A DNA stretch of 64,000 bases from Roseivirga sp. UBA6052. GTDB lineage: Bacteria; Bacteroidota; Bacteroidia; Cytophagales; Cyclobacteriaceae. A program made the translations under genes and the position numbers. Under the pieces are notes generated by a model. The model did not search any database, was not told where the DNA came from, and was given only the letters and a program-made list of their open reading frames with translations. This document shows positions 27,085-35,608 of the stretch, piece by piece (positions within the stretch are counted from its first letter, which is position 1; each line of letters begins with the position of its first letter). The DNA is taken from positions 248,001 to 312,000 of the forward strand of contig DIYO01000001.1 in the NCBI GenBank assembly GCA_002427755.1, in the 5' to 3' direction.

Positions 27085-27745
27085 TACAGTCACCATATCG
27101 ACAACTAGCAATAGCCAAATGCTCAAAGCCATGGTTGGCATTGGTGTACTATGCGGATTACTGATTGTCCTGACTTATGAAGGTACACTGCCAAGAGTAG
27201 AAAGATTAAGGGCAGAAGCATTACAAAGGGCAGTATTTACCGTAATCCCTGGAGCCGAAGATAGCAAAGCGTTTTCATGGGATGGAAATGGCTTTGGGGA
27301 AGTCAACGAATCAAGTACTGAAATTCTCTATGCCGGATATGATAGTTCGGGAGGATTAAAAGGAATTGCCATCGAAGCAAGTGGTCAAGGCTATGCTGAT
27401 GTCATTAGAATTCTTTATGGTTATAATCCAATTGATCAGACTGTTATTGGTTTCTATGTCCTAGAAAGTAAGGAAACACCAGGCTTAGGTGATAAGATAG
27501 AAAAGGATGCCACTTTCTTAGCCAATTTCAAGGCGCTCGATGTGCAGATTAATAATGATCAGCAGGGATTAGCAAATGCTGTAATTCCAGTAAAAAGTGG
27601 TGCTAAAGTCAACGCTTGGGAGGTTGATGCCATAACCGGTGCCACCATTTCATCCAGAGCTATTGCCGATATGATTAATGTGAGTATGCAAAAATGGGCA
27701 AGTCGCATTCAAATGAATAAACAACTTTTTGAACTCAACGAATGA
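27077..27745 (+). CDS. rnfG: Rnf electron transport complex subunit G
   Basis: This Rnf subunit of about 222 residues has one N-terminal membrane helix and a periplasmic FMN-binding domain. I chose the GTG at 27077, which overlaps the rnfD stop by 8 bp and gives a short cytoplasmic lead before the helix (MLKAMVGIGVLCGLLIVL); the ATG at 27119 is possible, whereas the frame's upstream ATG at 26990 lies deep in rnfD and is unlikely. The FMN threonine is in DAITGATISSRAI, near residue 190. GLGDKIEKD and the SGQGYADVI strand are also typical. Its stop overlaps rnfE as ATGA. Confidence 0.92.
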   Translation: MSSTVTISTTSNSQMLKAMVGIGVLCGLLIVLTYEGTLPRVERLRAEALQRAVFTVIPGAEDSKAFSWDGNGFGEVNESSTEILYAGYDSSGGLKGIAIEASGQGYADVIRILYGYNPIDQTVIGFYVLESKETPGLGDKIEKDATFLANFKALDVQINNDQQGLANAVIPVKSGAKVNAWEVDAITGATISSRAIADMINVSMQKWASRIQMNKQLFELNE

Positions 27746-28374
27746 TAGAAAACGCAGCAAATAATGCCCCTTCTTCAACCGATGAGTTTATCAAAGGACT
27801 CTGGAAAGAGAACCCTGTATTCGTACAAGTATTAGGCATGTGCCCCGTATTGGCTGTCACCAATACTGCTGAGAATGCATTAGCTATGGGTATGGCCACA
27901 GCATTTGTACTCTTGATGTCTAATACTTTGGTTTCTATTCTTAGAAACTTCATTCCTAAGGAGGTAAGAATTGCCTCTTACATATTAATCATAGCCACAT
28001 TCGTTACTATCACCGATTACGCCATTCAGGCCATCAGTGTTGACTTACATAAGAGCCTCGGTGCGTTCATATCACTAATAGTGGTGAACTGCTTGATTTT
28101 AAGTAGAGCAGAAGCCTTCGCATCAAAAAACAATATTGGCAAATCGATAATGGACGCACTTGGAATGGGAGTCGGGTTCTTATTCGCTCTCTTTTGTCTT
28201 GGGGCAGTTAGAGAAATCCTTGGAAATGGAAGCCTTTTTGGGTTCAGACTATTTCCAGATCAGTTCCAAGAATGGATTGTAATGATACTTCCTGCTGGGG
28301 GATTCTTTACCCTAGCTGCTTGGCTGCTGTTGTTCAACATTATGAAAGAAAGGAGGCTGAGACATGAACAATGA
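27742..28374 (+). CDS. rnfE: Rnf electron transport complex subunit E
   Basis: This is an integral membrane Rnf subunit of 210 residues with about six helices, homologous to NqrD. The recognisable blocks are KGLWKENPVFVQVLGMCPVLAVT at the N-terminus, NCLILSRAEAFASKN and GMGVGFLFALFCLGAVREILG. Together with RnfA it holds a membrane iron or [2Fe-2S] site on conserved cysteines; here Cys in GMCPVLAVT and in VVNCLIL fit those positions. The rnfA start lies 11 bp inside the end of this gene and is preceded by a strong AAAGGAGG ribosome binding site, unusual for this phylum. Confidence 0.95.
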   Translation: MIENAANNAPSSTDEFIKGLWKENPVFVQVLGMCPVLAVTNTAENALAMGMATAFVLLMSNTLVSILRNFIPKEVRIASYILIIATFVTITDYAIQAISVDLHKSLGAFISLIVVNCLILSRAEAFASKNNIGKSIMDALGMGVGFLFALFCLGAVREILGNGSLFGFRLFPDQFQEWIVMILPAGGFFTLAAWLLLFNIMKERRLRHEQ

Positions 28375-28945
28375 GTCATTAAGTCAAATCTTCATTAACG
28401 CTAGTCTGGTCAACAACTTCGTATTGGCATACTTCTTAGGTATTTGTCCTTTCATAGGTGTTTCAGGTAAGCTAGGGACAGCAACTAAAATGGGTGGAGC
28501 AGTAATGTTTGTTATGCTCATTAGTTCTATGTGTGCCTATGGAATTCATGCCCTTTTGGTATCCATCCATGCACAGTTTCTTCAACTGATTAGCTATATC
28601 GTGGTAATTGCCTCTACTGTACAGCTAGTGGAAATGTTCATCAAAAAAATGAGTCCCGCCTTATTTAAAGCTTTAGGGATTTTTCTTCCATTAATTACCA
28701 CTAACTGTGCCATTCTAGGACTTGCTCTCTTTCAAACAAATAAAGAATATGACTTTGTACAGAGTATTGTATATGCTCTAGGGGCAGGAGCAGGGTTTAC
28801 TCTGGCGCTTGTTTTGATCGCTGGATTTAGAGAACAGCTAGAGTTTGCAGAAGTACCCAAGGTGATCAAAGGCACAGTATTGACTTTGGTGATTGCAGGT
28901 ATTCTTTCATTAACATTTATGGGCTTTTCAGGACTAGGAGGATAA
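28364..28945 (+). CDS. rnfA: Rnf electron transport complex subunit A
   Basis: This is an integral membrane Rnf subunit of 193 residues with six helices, homologous to NqrE. The diagnostic stretches are NNFVLAYFLGICPFIGVSGK with the iron-site cysteine, FIKKMSPALFKALGIFLPLITTNCAILG with the second cysteine, and GAGAGFTLALVLIAGFREQL. It pairs with RnfE to form the inverted-repeat membrane core. The small cysteine protein at 28949 follows after 3 bp. Confidence 0.95.
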   Translation: MNNESLSQIFINASLVNNFVLAYFLGICPFIGVSGKLGTATKMGGAVMFVMLISSMCAYGIHALLVSIHAQFLQLISYIVVIASTVQLVEMFIKKMSPALFKALGIFLPLITTNCAILGLALFQTNKEYDFVQSIVYALGAGAGFTLALVLIAGFREQLEFAEVPKVIKGTVLTLVIAGILSLTFMGFSGLGG

Positions 28946-28948
28946 AAC

Positions 28949-29143
28949 ATGGAAAGATACATCATAGGCATATTGGCAATTGTAGGACTGATGCTCACTT
29001 GGGTAATGGTACAACAACTGTGGAAAAGGGCATTCCCGGACAAGCATATAGACGGTGATGTATTGGCCGGAAGATCGGATTGTGGAAACTGTGGTTGCAC
29101 GGTCTCCTGCAGTATAAAAGAGATTAAGAAAACGAAAAAATAG
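28949..29143 (+). CDS. Membrane-anchored small Cys protein, NqrM-like
   Basis: This 64-residue protein has one N-terminal transmembrane helix (about residues 4-24), a polar linker, and a four-cysteine cluster C45-x2-C48-x-C50-x3-C54, then a lysine-rich end. The layout (one helix plus four cysteines, encoded within an Rnf/Nqr-type operon) matches that of NqrM, the DUF539 factor that delivers iron to the membrane site of Na+-NQR. The direct residue match is weak and it could equally be a small Fe-S or metallochaperone protein of another family. Its position between rnfA and the reductase gene strongly suggests a role in Rnf assembly or electron transfer. The order of the neighbours is seen; the role is inferred. 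Confidence 0.7.
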   Translation: MERYIIGILAIVGLMLTWVMVQQLWKRAFPDKHIDGDVLAGRSDCGNCGCTVSCSIKEIKKTKK

Positions 29144-29147
29144 AGCT

Positions 29148-30005
29148 ATGGCACATTTATCAGATTACGATATCAGAAATAGGTATTCTGCCATTATTCA
29201 AAAGTCAGAACGCTTAACACCGGAAGATAGCGAAGAGGTTCGCGAACTATTGCTTGAAGTACAAGACGAGTCTTTTGACTGTGAAGTAGATCAGAGCTTT
29301 GGTGTATTACTAGAGGTGAATGATGACTTTGGTAATAGTCGTCATCACAGGTTATACAGTGTGGCCGATTTGCCTTCTAAAACCAATGGGAAGACTAATA
29401 TCACCATGTTGGTTAAGCGATGCAACTATGTCGATGACTTTAGCGGTGAGCTTGAATATGGTATTGCCTCAAATTTCCTCTGTGATAGGAAAGTAGGTGA
29501 TCAAGTTAATATTACCGGGCCTTATGAATTGGCTTTTTCAGTACCTGAAGAGAAGAATGCGAATCTAATCCTTATTGGTATGGGTACAGGCATTGCACCT
29601 TTTAGGGCTTTCATTAAGCACCTTTATCATCAAAAAGAAGACTTTGAAGGTCAAATCCTTTTATTCTATGGCGCTAAAAGTGGACTTGATCTGTTGTATT
29701 TGAATGACGAATCCGGGGATCTGACGAATTACTATGATCGCGATACATTTGAAGCGGTTCAGGCTTTGAGTCCTAGACCTCTCTGGGATGATGGAATTGT
29801 GATTCATGAAGCTATTGAAGAACGAGCAGAGAAGGTCTTGAAAATGCTTTCTGAACTGAATACATACGTTTATATCGCAGGCCATGAAAAAGTAAAAGAA
29901 CAATTGGACGATACTTTCACACGTATCATGGGTTCTTCAACAAAATGGCAGTCGAGAAAAGCAGAATTGATCGCAGGTAAAAAATGGGTTGAGTTAATTT
30001 ATTAA
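29148..30005 (+). CDS. Plant-type ferredoxin-NADP(+) reductase-like protein
   Basis: This FAD-dependent reductase of 285 residues transfers electrons between ferredoxin and NAD(P)H. The FAD site is RLYSVA (from residue 68), with [24 protein letters not shown] after it; the pyridine-nucleotide site is [14 protein letters not shown] (from residue 144), and the end has [16 protein letters not shown] and a terminal aromatic (WVELIY), as in plant-type FNR enzymes. It starts 4 bp after the small Cys protein and its stop overlaps rnfB as TAATG, so it is built into the Rnf operon. It may link the same ferredoxin pool to NADPH. A C-terminal tyrosine stacking on FAD fits NADP use but is not proof. Confidence 0.87.
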   Translation: MAHLSDYDIRNRYSAIIQKSERLTPEDSEEVRELLLEVQDESFDCEVDQSFGVLLEVNDDFGNSRHHRLYSVADLPSKTNGKTNITMLVKRCNYVDDFSGELEYGIASNFLCDRKVGDQVNITGPYELAFSVPEEKNANLILIGMGTGIAPFRAFIKHLYHQKEDFEGQILLFYGAKSGLDLLYLNDESGDLTNYYDRDTFEAVQALSPRPLWDDGIVIHEAIEERAEKVLKMLSELNTYVYIAGHEKVKEQLDDTFTRIMGSSTKWQSRKAELIAGKKWVELIY

Positions 30006-30871
30006 TGAGCATTCTGATTGCCATATCAGCCTTGGGCGGATTAACCCTTGTGTTAGCACTTATGCTAGTGATTGCGAACAAGAAGCTTTATGTCTATGAG
30101 GATCCCAGAATCGATGTGGTGGATGGTATGCTTCCCAAAGCCAATTGTGGAGCCTGCGGTTATCCAGGCTGTAAACCATTTGCTGAAGCCCTTGTGTCTG
30201 GTGAAGTGTTACCGAGTAAATGTACGGTCAGTTCTGAAGAGGGAAGAAGTGCTATTGCCGAATATTTAGGCGTCTCACTAGGGGCAGAGGAGAAACAGGT
30301 GGCAAGGTTAGCCTGTGCCGGTGGTACCAATGTGGCTAGGAATATGGCGCAATATCATGGCGTTGAAAGTTGCAAGGCTGCATCACTTGTGTCTGGAGGT
30401 GGTAAAGGTTGTTTCTGGGGTTGTTTAGGTTTTGGTGACTGTGAAGTCTCTTGTGACTTCGATGCGATCCAAATGGATGAACATGGTTTGCCTGTAGTGG
30501 ATACTGATAAATGTACGGCTTGTGGGGATTGTGTAGAATCATGCCCAAAAGATTTGTTCTCCATCGAACCAGTGAGTAATCAACTATGGGTAAACTGCAA
30601 GAATCTAGAACATGGCGATGCTGTTTTAGAAGAATGCGAAGTAGCATGTACAGCCTGTGGTAAATGTGCTATGGATGCACCCCAGGACATGATTAAACTG
30701 GAGAATAATCTTCCGGTGATTAACTATGATGTTACCAATCAAAGCTTAGAGATAATTGATCGATGTCCTACTGGTGCCATCATCTGGTGGGATAAAACCA
30801 AAGGAGCACTCAAAGGAAAAGAGAGTAAAAAAGTAATTCGAAAGGGAAAACGAGAACTAAGTTTTTCCTGA
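30005..30871 (+). CDS. rnfB: Rnf electron transport complex subunit B
   Basis: This ferredoxin-interacting Rnf subunit of 288 residues has an N-terminal helix (residues 1-25) and several Fe-S clusters. The first set is C48-x2-C51-x4-C56 (CGACGYPGC) plus a later Cys in SKCTV. The ferredoxin-like part has C170TACGDCVESCP and a second set starting C215TACGKC with a final CPTGAI. The central ACAGGTN and GKGCFWGCLGFGDC stretches are typical of RnfB. Its location at the end of the operon, after the reductase, gives the order C-D-G-E-A-x-FNR-B, which is the order of clostridial rnfCDGEAB with two genes inserted. Confidence 0.95.
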   Translation: MSILIAISALGGLTLVLALMLVIANKKLYVYEDPRIDVVDGMLPKANCGACGYPGCKPFAEALVSGEVLPSKCTVSSEEGRSAIAEYLGVSLGAEEKQVARLACAGGTNVARNMAQYHGVESCKAASLVSGGGKGCFWGCLGFGDCEVSCDFDAIQMDEHGLPVVDTDKCTACGDCVESCPKDLFSIEPVSNQLWVNCKNLEHGDAVLEECEVACTACGKCAMDAPQDMIKLENNLPVINYDVTNQSLEIIDRCPTGAIIWWDKTKGALKGKESKKVIRKGKRELSFS

Positions 30872-30958
30872 CTAGAATCATGTTTTCTTTAAGAGCAAAA
30901 CCCTGATTAGCAGATGAATAATCCGTATTTTTATACTGCTGTAAATAAACTTTTTCTT

Positions 30959-31453
30959 ATGAAACGATCAATAATTTTAATGGGCACATGCCTCACATTA
31001 CTTTGCTTTTTATTTGCCGGATGTGCTTCTAATCCGGCAGAATCTGAAGAGCATAAGCAACTAGTTGCAGAACATGAAGAGATGGCCAAAATCCATGATG
31101 AGATGGAAGCCACACATGCTAACATGGAGTCTGAACATTATGAATTTGTACAGGCACATGAGGAAATGGCAGACGGTAAAGATTGCCATGGCGATATAAA
31201 GGCTAATCATGAATCTGTCATTCAAGATCATAAAGATTTGATGACTAGACACAAAGCATTAATTGCCGAGCATAAAAAGCTAGAAGAGAAACATGCCACA
31301 GGAGAGGTGGATCTTGAAACCATGAAAGCTGAGCATGCTACAATGAAAACACAACATGAGGCGATGAAAGCTGAACACGATGCAATGGTTAATCAACATG
31401 CGCAAATGGATGCAGACCACGAACAGATTAAATCTGATCATGCTGTAGATTAA
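30959..31453 (+). CDS. Histidine-heptad coiled-coil lipoprotein
   Basis: This lipoprotein of about 164 residues starts at the ATG at 30959, giving MKRSIILMG...LFAGC with a clear lipobox; the longer frame adds 15 residues. After the anchor the protein is one long coiled coil of 7-residue units, and nearly every unit carries a histidine: I count 18, in patterns such as EHEEMAK, THANMES, AEHATMK and QHEAMKA. Methionines and acidic residues fill many other positions. A single Cys sits in KDCHGD. This regularity suggests a periplasmic metal-binding (Cu, Ni, Zn) or pH-responsive rod. It lies 88 bp after rnfB and may share its transcript, and a terminator follows. I do not know a named family. Confidence 0.8.
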   Translation: MKRSIILMGTCLTLLCFLFAGCASNPAESEEHKQLVAEHEEMAKIHDEMEATHANMESEHYEFVQAHEEMADGKDCHGDIKANHESVIQDHKDLMTRHKALIAEHKKLEEKHATGEVDLETMKAEHATMKTQHEAMKAEHDAMVNQHAQMDADHEQIKSDHAVD

Positions 31454-31479
31454 TTAAAACCATGAATAAACTACTATTA

Positions 31480-31508
31480 AAAAGCACGCTTAACAGTGTG
31501 CTTTTTTT
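31480..31508 (+). terminator. Rho-independent terminator after the lipoprotein gene
   Basis: The stem AAAAGCAC / GTGCTTTT with a 10-nt loop is followed by a continuing T-run. It lies 27 bp after the lipoprotein stop and closes the PFOR-Rnf region. Confidence 0.85.
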
Positions 31509-31605
31509 ATATCTATTTCTTTACTAAGTAATAGCAAACCTGATATATAAATGGCTGGCTTTTTTTAGAATCACTCTCTATATTCAGTAGATTCAATCAC
31601 TTGCC

Positions 31606-32223
31606 ATGAATAATACCTCTTTTAAATGCCTCCTGTTTCTTACCAGTCTGTTAGCCTTCACATCATGTAATCAAGAATCATCAATAAGTCTTTTCAATGG
31701 CCAAAATCTCGATGGTTGGATTAATTATGGTGAAGAAAAGTGGTATGTAGAAAATGGCGAATTGGTTTGCGAAAGTGGTCCTTCAGCTCAGTATGGCTAT
31801 TTAGGAACCGAAGAATATTATGATGATTTCGAATTGACCCTAGATTTTAAGCAAGAAGCAAATGGCAATAGCGGTGTTTTTATTCGATCAACCGTAGATG
31901 GTACAAAGGTCAGTGGTTGGCAAATTGAAGTGGCCCCACCAGGAAGTCATACAGGTGGTATATATGAGTCTTACGGTAGAGGATGGCTCATTCAGCCTGA
32001 ACCGGAAAAAGATGCTGCTTTAAAAATGGGTGACTGGAATACCATGAGGATTAGAGTAGAAGGAGATGCCGTGACTTCGTGGCTCAATGAAACAGAGATG
32101 GTGCATTTGGTTGATGAAAAAATAGGACAAGGAAAAGGAGGGATCGCGCTTCAAATCCATGACGGTGGCGGTATTAAAGTACGCTGGAGAAACATCCAGT
32201 TAACACCTTTAAACAAAGACTAA
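31606..32223 (+). CDS. DUF1080 (3-keto-disaccharide hydrolase-like) lipoprotein 1
   Basis: This exported lipoprotein of 205 residues ends its signal with LAFTSC. It has the DUF1080 concanavalin-like fold pattern: LFNGQNLDGWINYGEEKWYVENGELVC, DFELTLDFKQEANGNSGVFIRS, then GDWNTMRIRVEGDAVTSWLNE and a last strand HDGGGIKVRWRNIQL. Members of this family cleave 3-keto-glycosides made by Gfo/Idh/MocA-type oxidoreductases; one such enzyme is encoded two genes downstream. A second DUF1080 gene follows after 16 bp. The local arrangement supports a non-hydrolytic sugar-degradation route, but the substrate is unknown. Confidence 0.85.
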   Translation: MNNTSFKCLLFLTSLLAFTSCNQESSISLFNGQNLDGWINYGEEKWYVENGELVCESGPSAQYGYLGTEEYYDDFELTLDFKQEANGNSGVFIRSTVDGTKVSGWQIEVAPPGSHTGGIYESYGRGWLIQPEPEKDAALKMGDWNTMRIRVEGDAVTSWLNETEMVHLVDEKIGQGKGGIALQIHDGGGIKVRWRNIQLTPLNKD

Positions 32224-32239
32224 TCTTCAAACTATACAT

Positions 32240-32965
32240 ATGAAATTGATATCTAGGTTTTCATTTTTAATGATTGCTCTTTTCATTTTTGGAGCTTGCA
32301 GTACCAGCACTCAAGAAGAAGATAATTGGATCTACCTATTTGATGGCACAAGTACTGACGGATGGAGAGCGTACAATGGAGAATCTCTACCCGCACAATG
32401 GGAGATTGTAGATGGGGCTTTGACTTTTGATACCGAAAAGAGGCTAGAAAAAGACATGCAAGGCGGAAAAGATATCATTTATGCTGCTGAGGAATTTGAA
32501 AACTTTGAACTTTATCTTGAATGGAAACTTCCTGCAGGGGGAAATAGTGGTGTTTTCTATCACCTCAAAGAAAACGAACCCGGAGGCCCACCAGCCATTG
32601 CACCCGAATATCAACTATTAGATGACTTACAATGGGAGGAAATCAATAATGCCAAACTGCAAGAATGGCAAAAGACGGGTGCAGACTATGCCATGTATGA
32701 GCCGGACTTAAATCAAAAGATTGCCAAACCGGCCGGAGAGTGGAATACCACAAGAATAATCTTTACGCCCGACAAAGTAGAACACTGGTTAAATGGTAAG
32801 AAGATAGTGTCTTTTGTACCATGGTCTGAAGATTGGCACGAAAGAAAGGCCAATAGCAAATGGAGGGACGCTCCTTTATACGGTTCATTTAGGTCAGGTT
32901 ACATTGGTCTACAAGATCATGATAGTCCATTATGGTTTAAGAATATTAAAATCAAGAAGCTATAG
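32240..32965 (+). CDS. DUF1080 (3-keto-disaccharide hydrolase-like) lipoprotein 2
   Basis: This exported lipoprotein of 241 residues has a signal ending in FIFGAC. It has the same fold pattern as its neighbour but a longer loop set: YLFDGTSTDGWRAYNG, FELYLEWKLPAGGNSGVFYHLKE, PEYQLLDD, GEWNTTRIIFTPDKVEHWLNGKKI and GYIGLQDHDSPLWFKNIKI. The two paralogs differ enough to act on different keto-sugars or at different steps. The gene sits 16 bp after the first DUF1080 gene and 30 bp before the oxidoreductase gene, consistent with one operon. Confidence 0.87.
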   Translation: MKLISRFSFLMIALFIFGACSTSTQEEDNWIYLFDGTSTDGWRAYNGESLPAQWEIVDGALTFDTEKRLEKDMQGGKDIIYAAEEFENFELYLEWKLPAGGNSGVFYHLKENEPGGPPAIAPEYQLLDDLQWEEINNAKLQEWQKTGADYAMYEPDLNQKIAKPAGEWNTTRIIFTPDKVEHWLNGKKIVSFVPWSEDWHERKANSKWRDAPLYGSFRSGYIGLQDHDSPLWFKNIKIKKL

Positions 32966-32995
32966 TCAATAGTGTCTTAATCAATCCTATACGTT

Positions 32996-34324
32996 ATGAA
33001 TAAAAGAGAATTTCTTAAGTCTGCCGCACTATTGACTTCTGCCTCTATGCTGCCCAATTCTATTCTTTCTATGGGGCAAGCTGATAGGTTAAGAACAGTG
33101 CATATTGGAGTTGGCGGGATGGGTATGGAAGACTTGAAGGCCATTGCTTCTCATGAAGCCGTAGAAGTTGTGGCTTTATGTGATGTGGATTCCAAACGAC
33201 TTAAGGCGGCTCAAGACATGTATCCGAAAGCTAAGGTCTACACAGATTATAGAAAGCTCTTAAACGAAATGAGCCAAGAAATTGACGCAGTGGTAGTATC
33301 AACCCCTGATCATACTCATGCACCAGCATCTTTAATGGCCATGGAAATGGATAAGGCAGTTTATTGCCAAAAGCCATTGACTCATCATGTTTCTGAAGCA
33401 AGAGCCATGGATAAATTAGCTAAAGAAAAGGGCTTAGTGACTCAAATGGGTATTCAGGTACATTCATTTTACGATTATAAGTTAGGTACAGCACTCATTC
33501 AATCAGGTATTATTGGGAAAGTCAAAAGGGTGCATGCTTGGTCTCCTAAAAACTGGGGGTATGACGGGCAAGCTCCGAAGGGTGCTGATCCCATTCCAGA
33601 GCATTTAGATTGGAATCTTTGGTTAGGAACAGCTGCTAAAAGACCTTATAAAGAAGGTGTATATCATCCCGGTAATTGGCGTAAGCTTTTAGATTATGGC
33701 TGTGGTACTTTAGGAGATATGGGAGTACATATCTTTGACACACCATATAACGCTTTGGCTCTGGATGTACCAAAAACGATTAAGAATGAATGCAGAAAGC
33801 CGACAGGGTTTGGTTTCCCTGAAAATAATATAGTAACCTATCAGTTTCCTGGGACAGCGTACACAACCAAGAAGTTTAAATGGATTTGGTATGATGGGGC
33901 AGGTGCACCTAAAAACCATAAAGACTTAATGCTACCCAATGGCGACAAGCTTCCAGATCAAGGCGCTATGTTCGTGGGAGAAAAAGGGAATCTCTTGCTC
34001 CCTCACTTTATGCAATTGCCTAAACATATTGTGAATAATCAGTATCTGGACTTACCATTAGAAGACTTTAAGAACATTGGTAGCCCAACAGAAGATTATG
34101 GTAAAGAAAGCCAAAAGCATTATCACGAGTTTGTTGATACCTGTTTAGGTAAGGCTGAATGCAGTGCACCATTCTCATATGCAGCAAGACTTACTGAAAC
34201 CATTCTGCTAGGTGTAGTGGCAGGTAGGTTCCCAAATAAAAAAATGCATTGGGACAGCGCGAATGCTCGCTTCAAAGAAGAAGAAGCCAATCAATACCTG
34301 AGTGGTGATTATCGCGACTTTTGA
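32996..34324 (+). CDS. Exported Gfo/Idh/MocA family oxidoreductase
   Basis: This NAD(P)-dependent sugar oxidoreductase of 442 residues has a Tat-like leader (NKREFLKSAALL, with KR in place of RR), so it probably acts in the periplasm with its nucleotide pre-bound. The Rossmann motif is IGVGGMGMEDLKAI, followed by ALCDVDSKRL and AVVVSTPDHTHA; YCQKPLTH supplies the EKP-equivalent lysine, and GTLGDMGVHIFD is the family's catalytic histidine block. In the known pathway such enzymes oxidise the C3 hydroxyl of a glycoside, and DUF1080 proteins then cleave the 3-keto product. The two DUF1080 genes immediately upstream support this. The specific sugar is unknown. Confidence 0.87.
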   Translation: MNKREFLKSAALLTSASMLPNSILSMGQADRLRTVHIGVGGMGMEDLKAIASHEAVEVVALCDVDSKRLKAAQDMYPKAKVYTDYRKLLNEMSQEIDAVVVSTPDHTHAPASLMAMEMDKAVYCQKPLTHHVSEARAMDKLAKEKGLVTQMGIQVHSFYDYKLGTALIQSGIIGKVKRVHAWSPKNWGYDGQAPKGADPIPEHLDWNLWLGTAAKRPYKEGVYHPGNWRKLLDYGCGTLGDMGVHIFDTPYNALALDVPKTIKNECRKPTGFGFPENNIVTYQFPGTAYTTKKFKWIWYDGAGAPKNHKDLMLPNGDKLPDQGAMFVGEKGNLLLPHFMQLPKHIVNNQYLDLPLEDFKNIGSPTEDYGKESQKHYHEFVDTCLGKAECSAPFSYAARLTETILLGVVAGRFPNKKMHWDSANARFKEEEANQYLSGDYRDF

Positions 34325-34379
34325 TTAAAATTTGACTTGACGATACAACGGATTCTAGAAACTAAGTGTCAAAGGAAGT

Positions 34380-34982
34380 ATGAGACGTGTCATAGCCACA
34401 TTAACAGTACTAGTTGTTTTATCTATACCTTATTCTTGTGATGATGGCTGTGAACCTATCACGAATATCAACACGTTAACTGAAATCAGTTTAGACATAG
34501 GAATAAGAACACCGGTCTTTGAGAGTAGACAAACCGTCAGTTCAGATGAAGCCATTTTCTATGTTACGGTTGAAGATCTAGAAAGCGAGCTGCTTGCAGC
34601 AGTGGATGGCTTTGATGGTTTTTCTCCAAAAGCCTATGCGGAGAGTTGTCCGGAATTTATTGAGTTGAAATATGATTTGATCGAGTTGAAAATATATTCA
34701 TCAGTAGAGGTCACAGTGGGTGGTCAAGATTTCGCTCCAGGTCAGGACTTAAGCAATGCTTTTAGCGGTAAAGAGCCATATGAAGGACGATTCGTTGCTT
34801 TAGATGAGATTGTCAATATCATTAACGATGATCCTTTTTATTTCACATCAGCTGGTAGTAACATAGATTTTAAACTAAACCAACTTGACGCTACTATGGA
34901 AGGTGCTTTTACCTTTGAATTTACTTTTAGCAATAACTCTGTATTAAGGGCAACTCAAGAAGTAATCCTTCAAGTCGACTAA
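34380..34982 (+). CDS. Putative lipoprotein, unknown family
   Basis: This exported protein of 200 residues has a signal ending in LSIPYSC, then DDGCEP. Short beta-strand patterns follow (ISLDIGIRTPVFE, IELKIYSSVEVTVGGQD, FTFEFTFSNNSVL), suggesting an all-beta domain. It starts 55 bp after the oxidoreductase gene on the same strand, but no sugar-related motif is seen, so operon membership is uncertain. I do not recognise the family. Confidence 0.65.
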   Translation: MRRVIATLTVLVVLSIPYSCDDGCEPITNINTLTEISLDIGIRTPVFESRQTVSSDEAIFYVTVEDLESELLAAVDGFDGFSPKAYAESCPEFIELKYDLIELKIYSSVEVTVGGQDFAPGQDLSNAFSGKEPYEGRFVALDEIVNIINDDPFYFTSAGSNIDFKLNQLDATMEGAFTFEFTFSNNSVLRATQEVILQVD

Positions 34983-34997
34983 AGCACTATTATTTAA

Positions 34998-35405
34998 TCA
35001 CTTTCTCTTTTTCTTACCGATCTGAATACTGAATTCATGATCAACAAGCACGTTGTTCATATCGAAGACATAACGCTGACTTGTTTTAAGCCCTGCCAAT
35101 CGACCTTCTTTATTCACTGTTCTACCTAATAAATTTTGAGGTAGAGAAGTGATGTTTACTGGGTGATTTGAGTTAAAGAAATCATATGTATTTAAGCCTT
35201 TAACGTCTGATATATATGTGTTTCTTTCACCAATCAGATGTTTCGGAAAGTAGTTTACTGGATTCTTCTGAGTCAATGTAACAACATATGCAGGCCTTGC
35301 ATCTAGAGAAAGATAACTAACCCCTTTCTTGTTGTTTTTAACGTCTTCTTGAGCAATAATCAATTGAGGAACAAACAGCAGTAAAACCAATAGAGATTTT
35401 TTCAT
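34998..35405 (-). CDS. Small exported protein, unknown family
   Basis: This protein of about 135 residues starts at the ATG at 35405, which gives a signal peptide (MKKSLLVLLLFVPQLIIAQ); the longer frame adds 8 residues with two cysteines and is less likely. The mature part is basic and polar, ending in IQIGKKKRK. It is convergent with the preceding lipoprotein, with 15 bp between their stops. There are no recognisable motifs. Confidence 0.65.
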   Translation of the reverse strand: MKKSLLVLLLFVPQLIIAQEDVKNNKKGVSYLSLDARPAYVVTLTQKNPVNYFPKHLIGERNTYISDVKGLNTYDFFNSNHPVNITSLPQNLLGRTVNKEGRLAGLKTSQRYVFDMNNVLVDHEFSIQIGKKKRK

Positions 35406-35577
35406 AAGACAAAGTTTAAGGCAACACAATATTACTTTACGCGAAAATGGATTTGGGAGTTACTTTAATCGGCATCACCTTCCGTCTAAAGTGATCTACT
35501 AAACACTAAAGATATATTGATGCTTAAGCTAGTATACTATTCGTATAATTAAACCCATGTGATTTTCAACAAGGTCT

Positions 35578-35585
35578 TATATTTG
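35578..35585 (+). promoter_or_regulatory. Possible Bacteroidota -7 element for the permease operon
   Basis: TATATTTG matches the phylum's TAnnTTTG -7 consensus exactly and lies about 24 bp upstream of the TTG start of the permease gene. I found no good TTTG -33 partner at the usual spacing, so this is tentative. Confidence 0.3.
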
Positions 35586-35608
35586 AGAAAACTGAATTTA
35601 ACTCACCC

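Noticed and set aside
24734..30871. The redox operon as a Na+-NQR operon, given the NqrM-like protein
   Set aside because: RnfB- and RnfC-type subunits with ferredoxin clusters are present and no NqrA or NqrF is found, so it is Rnf.
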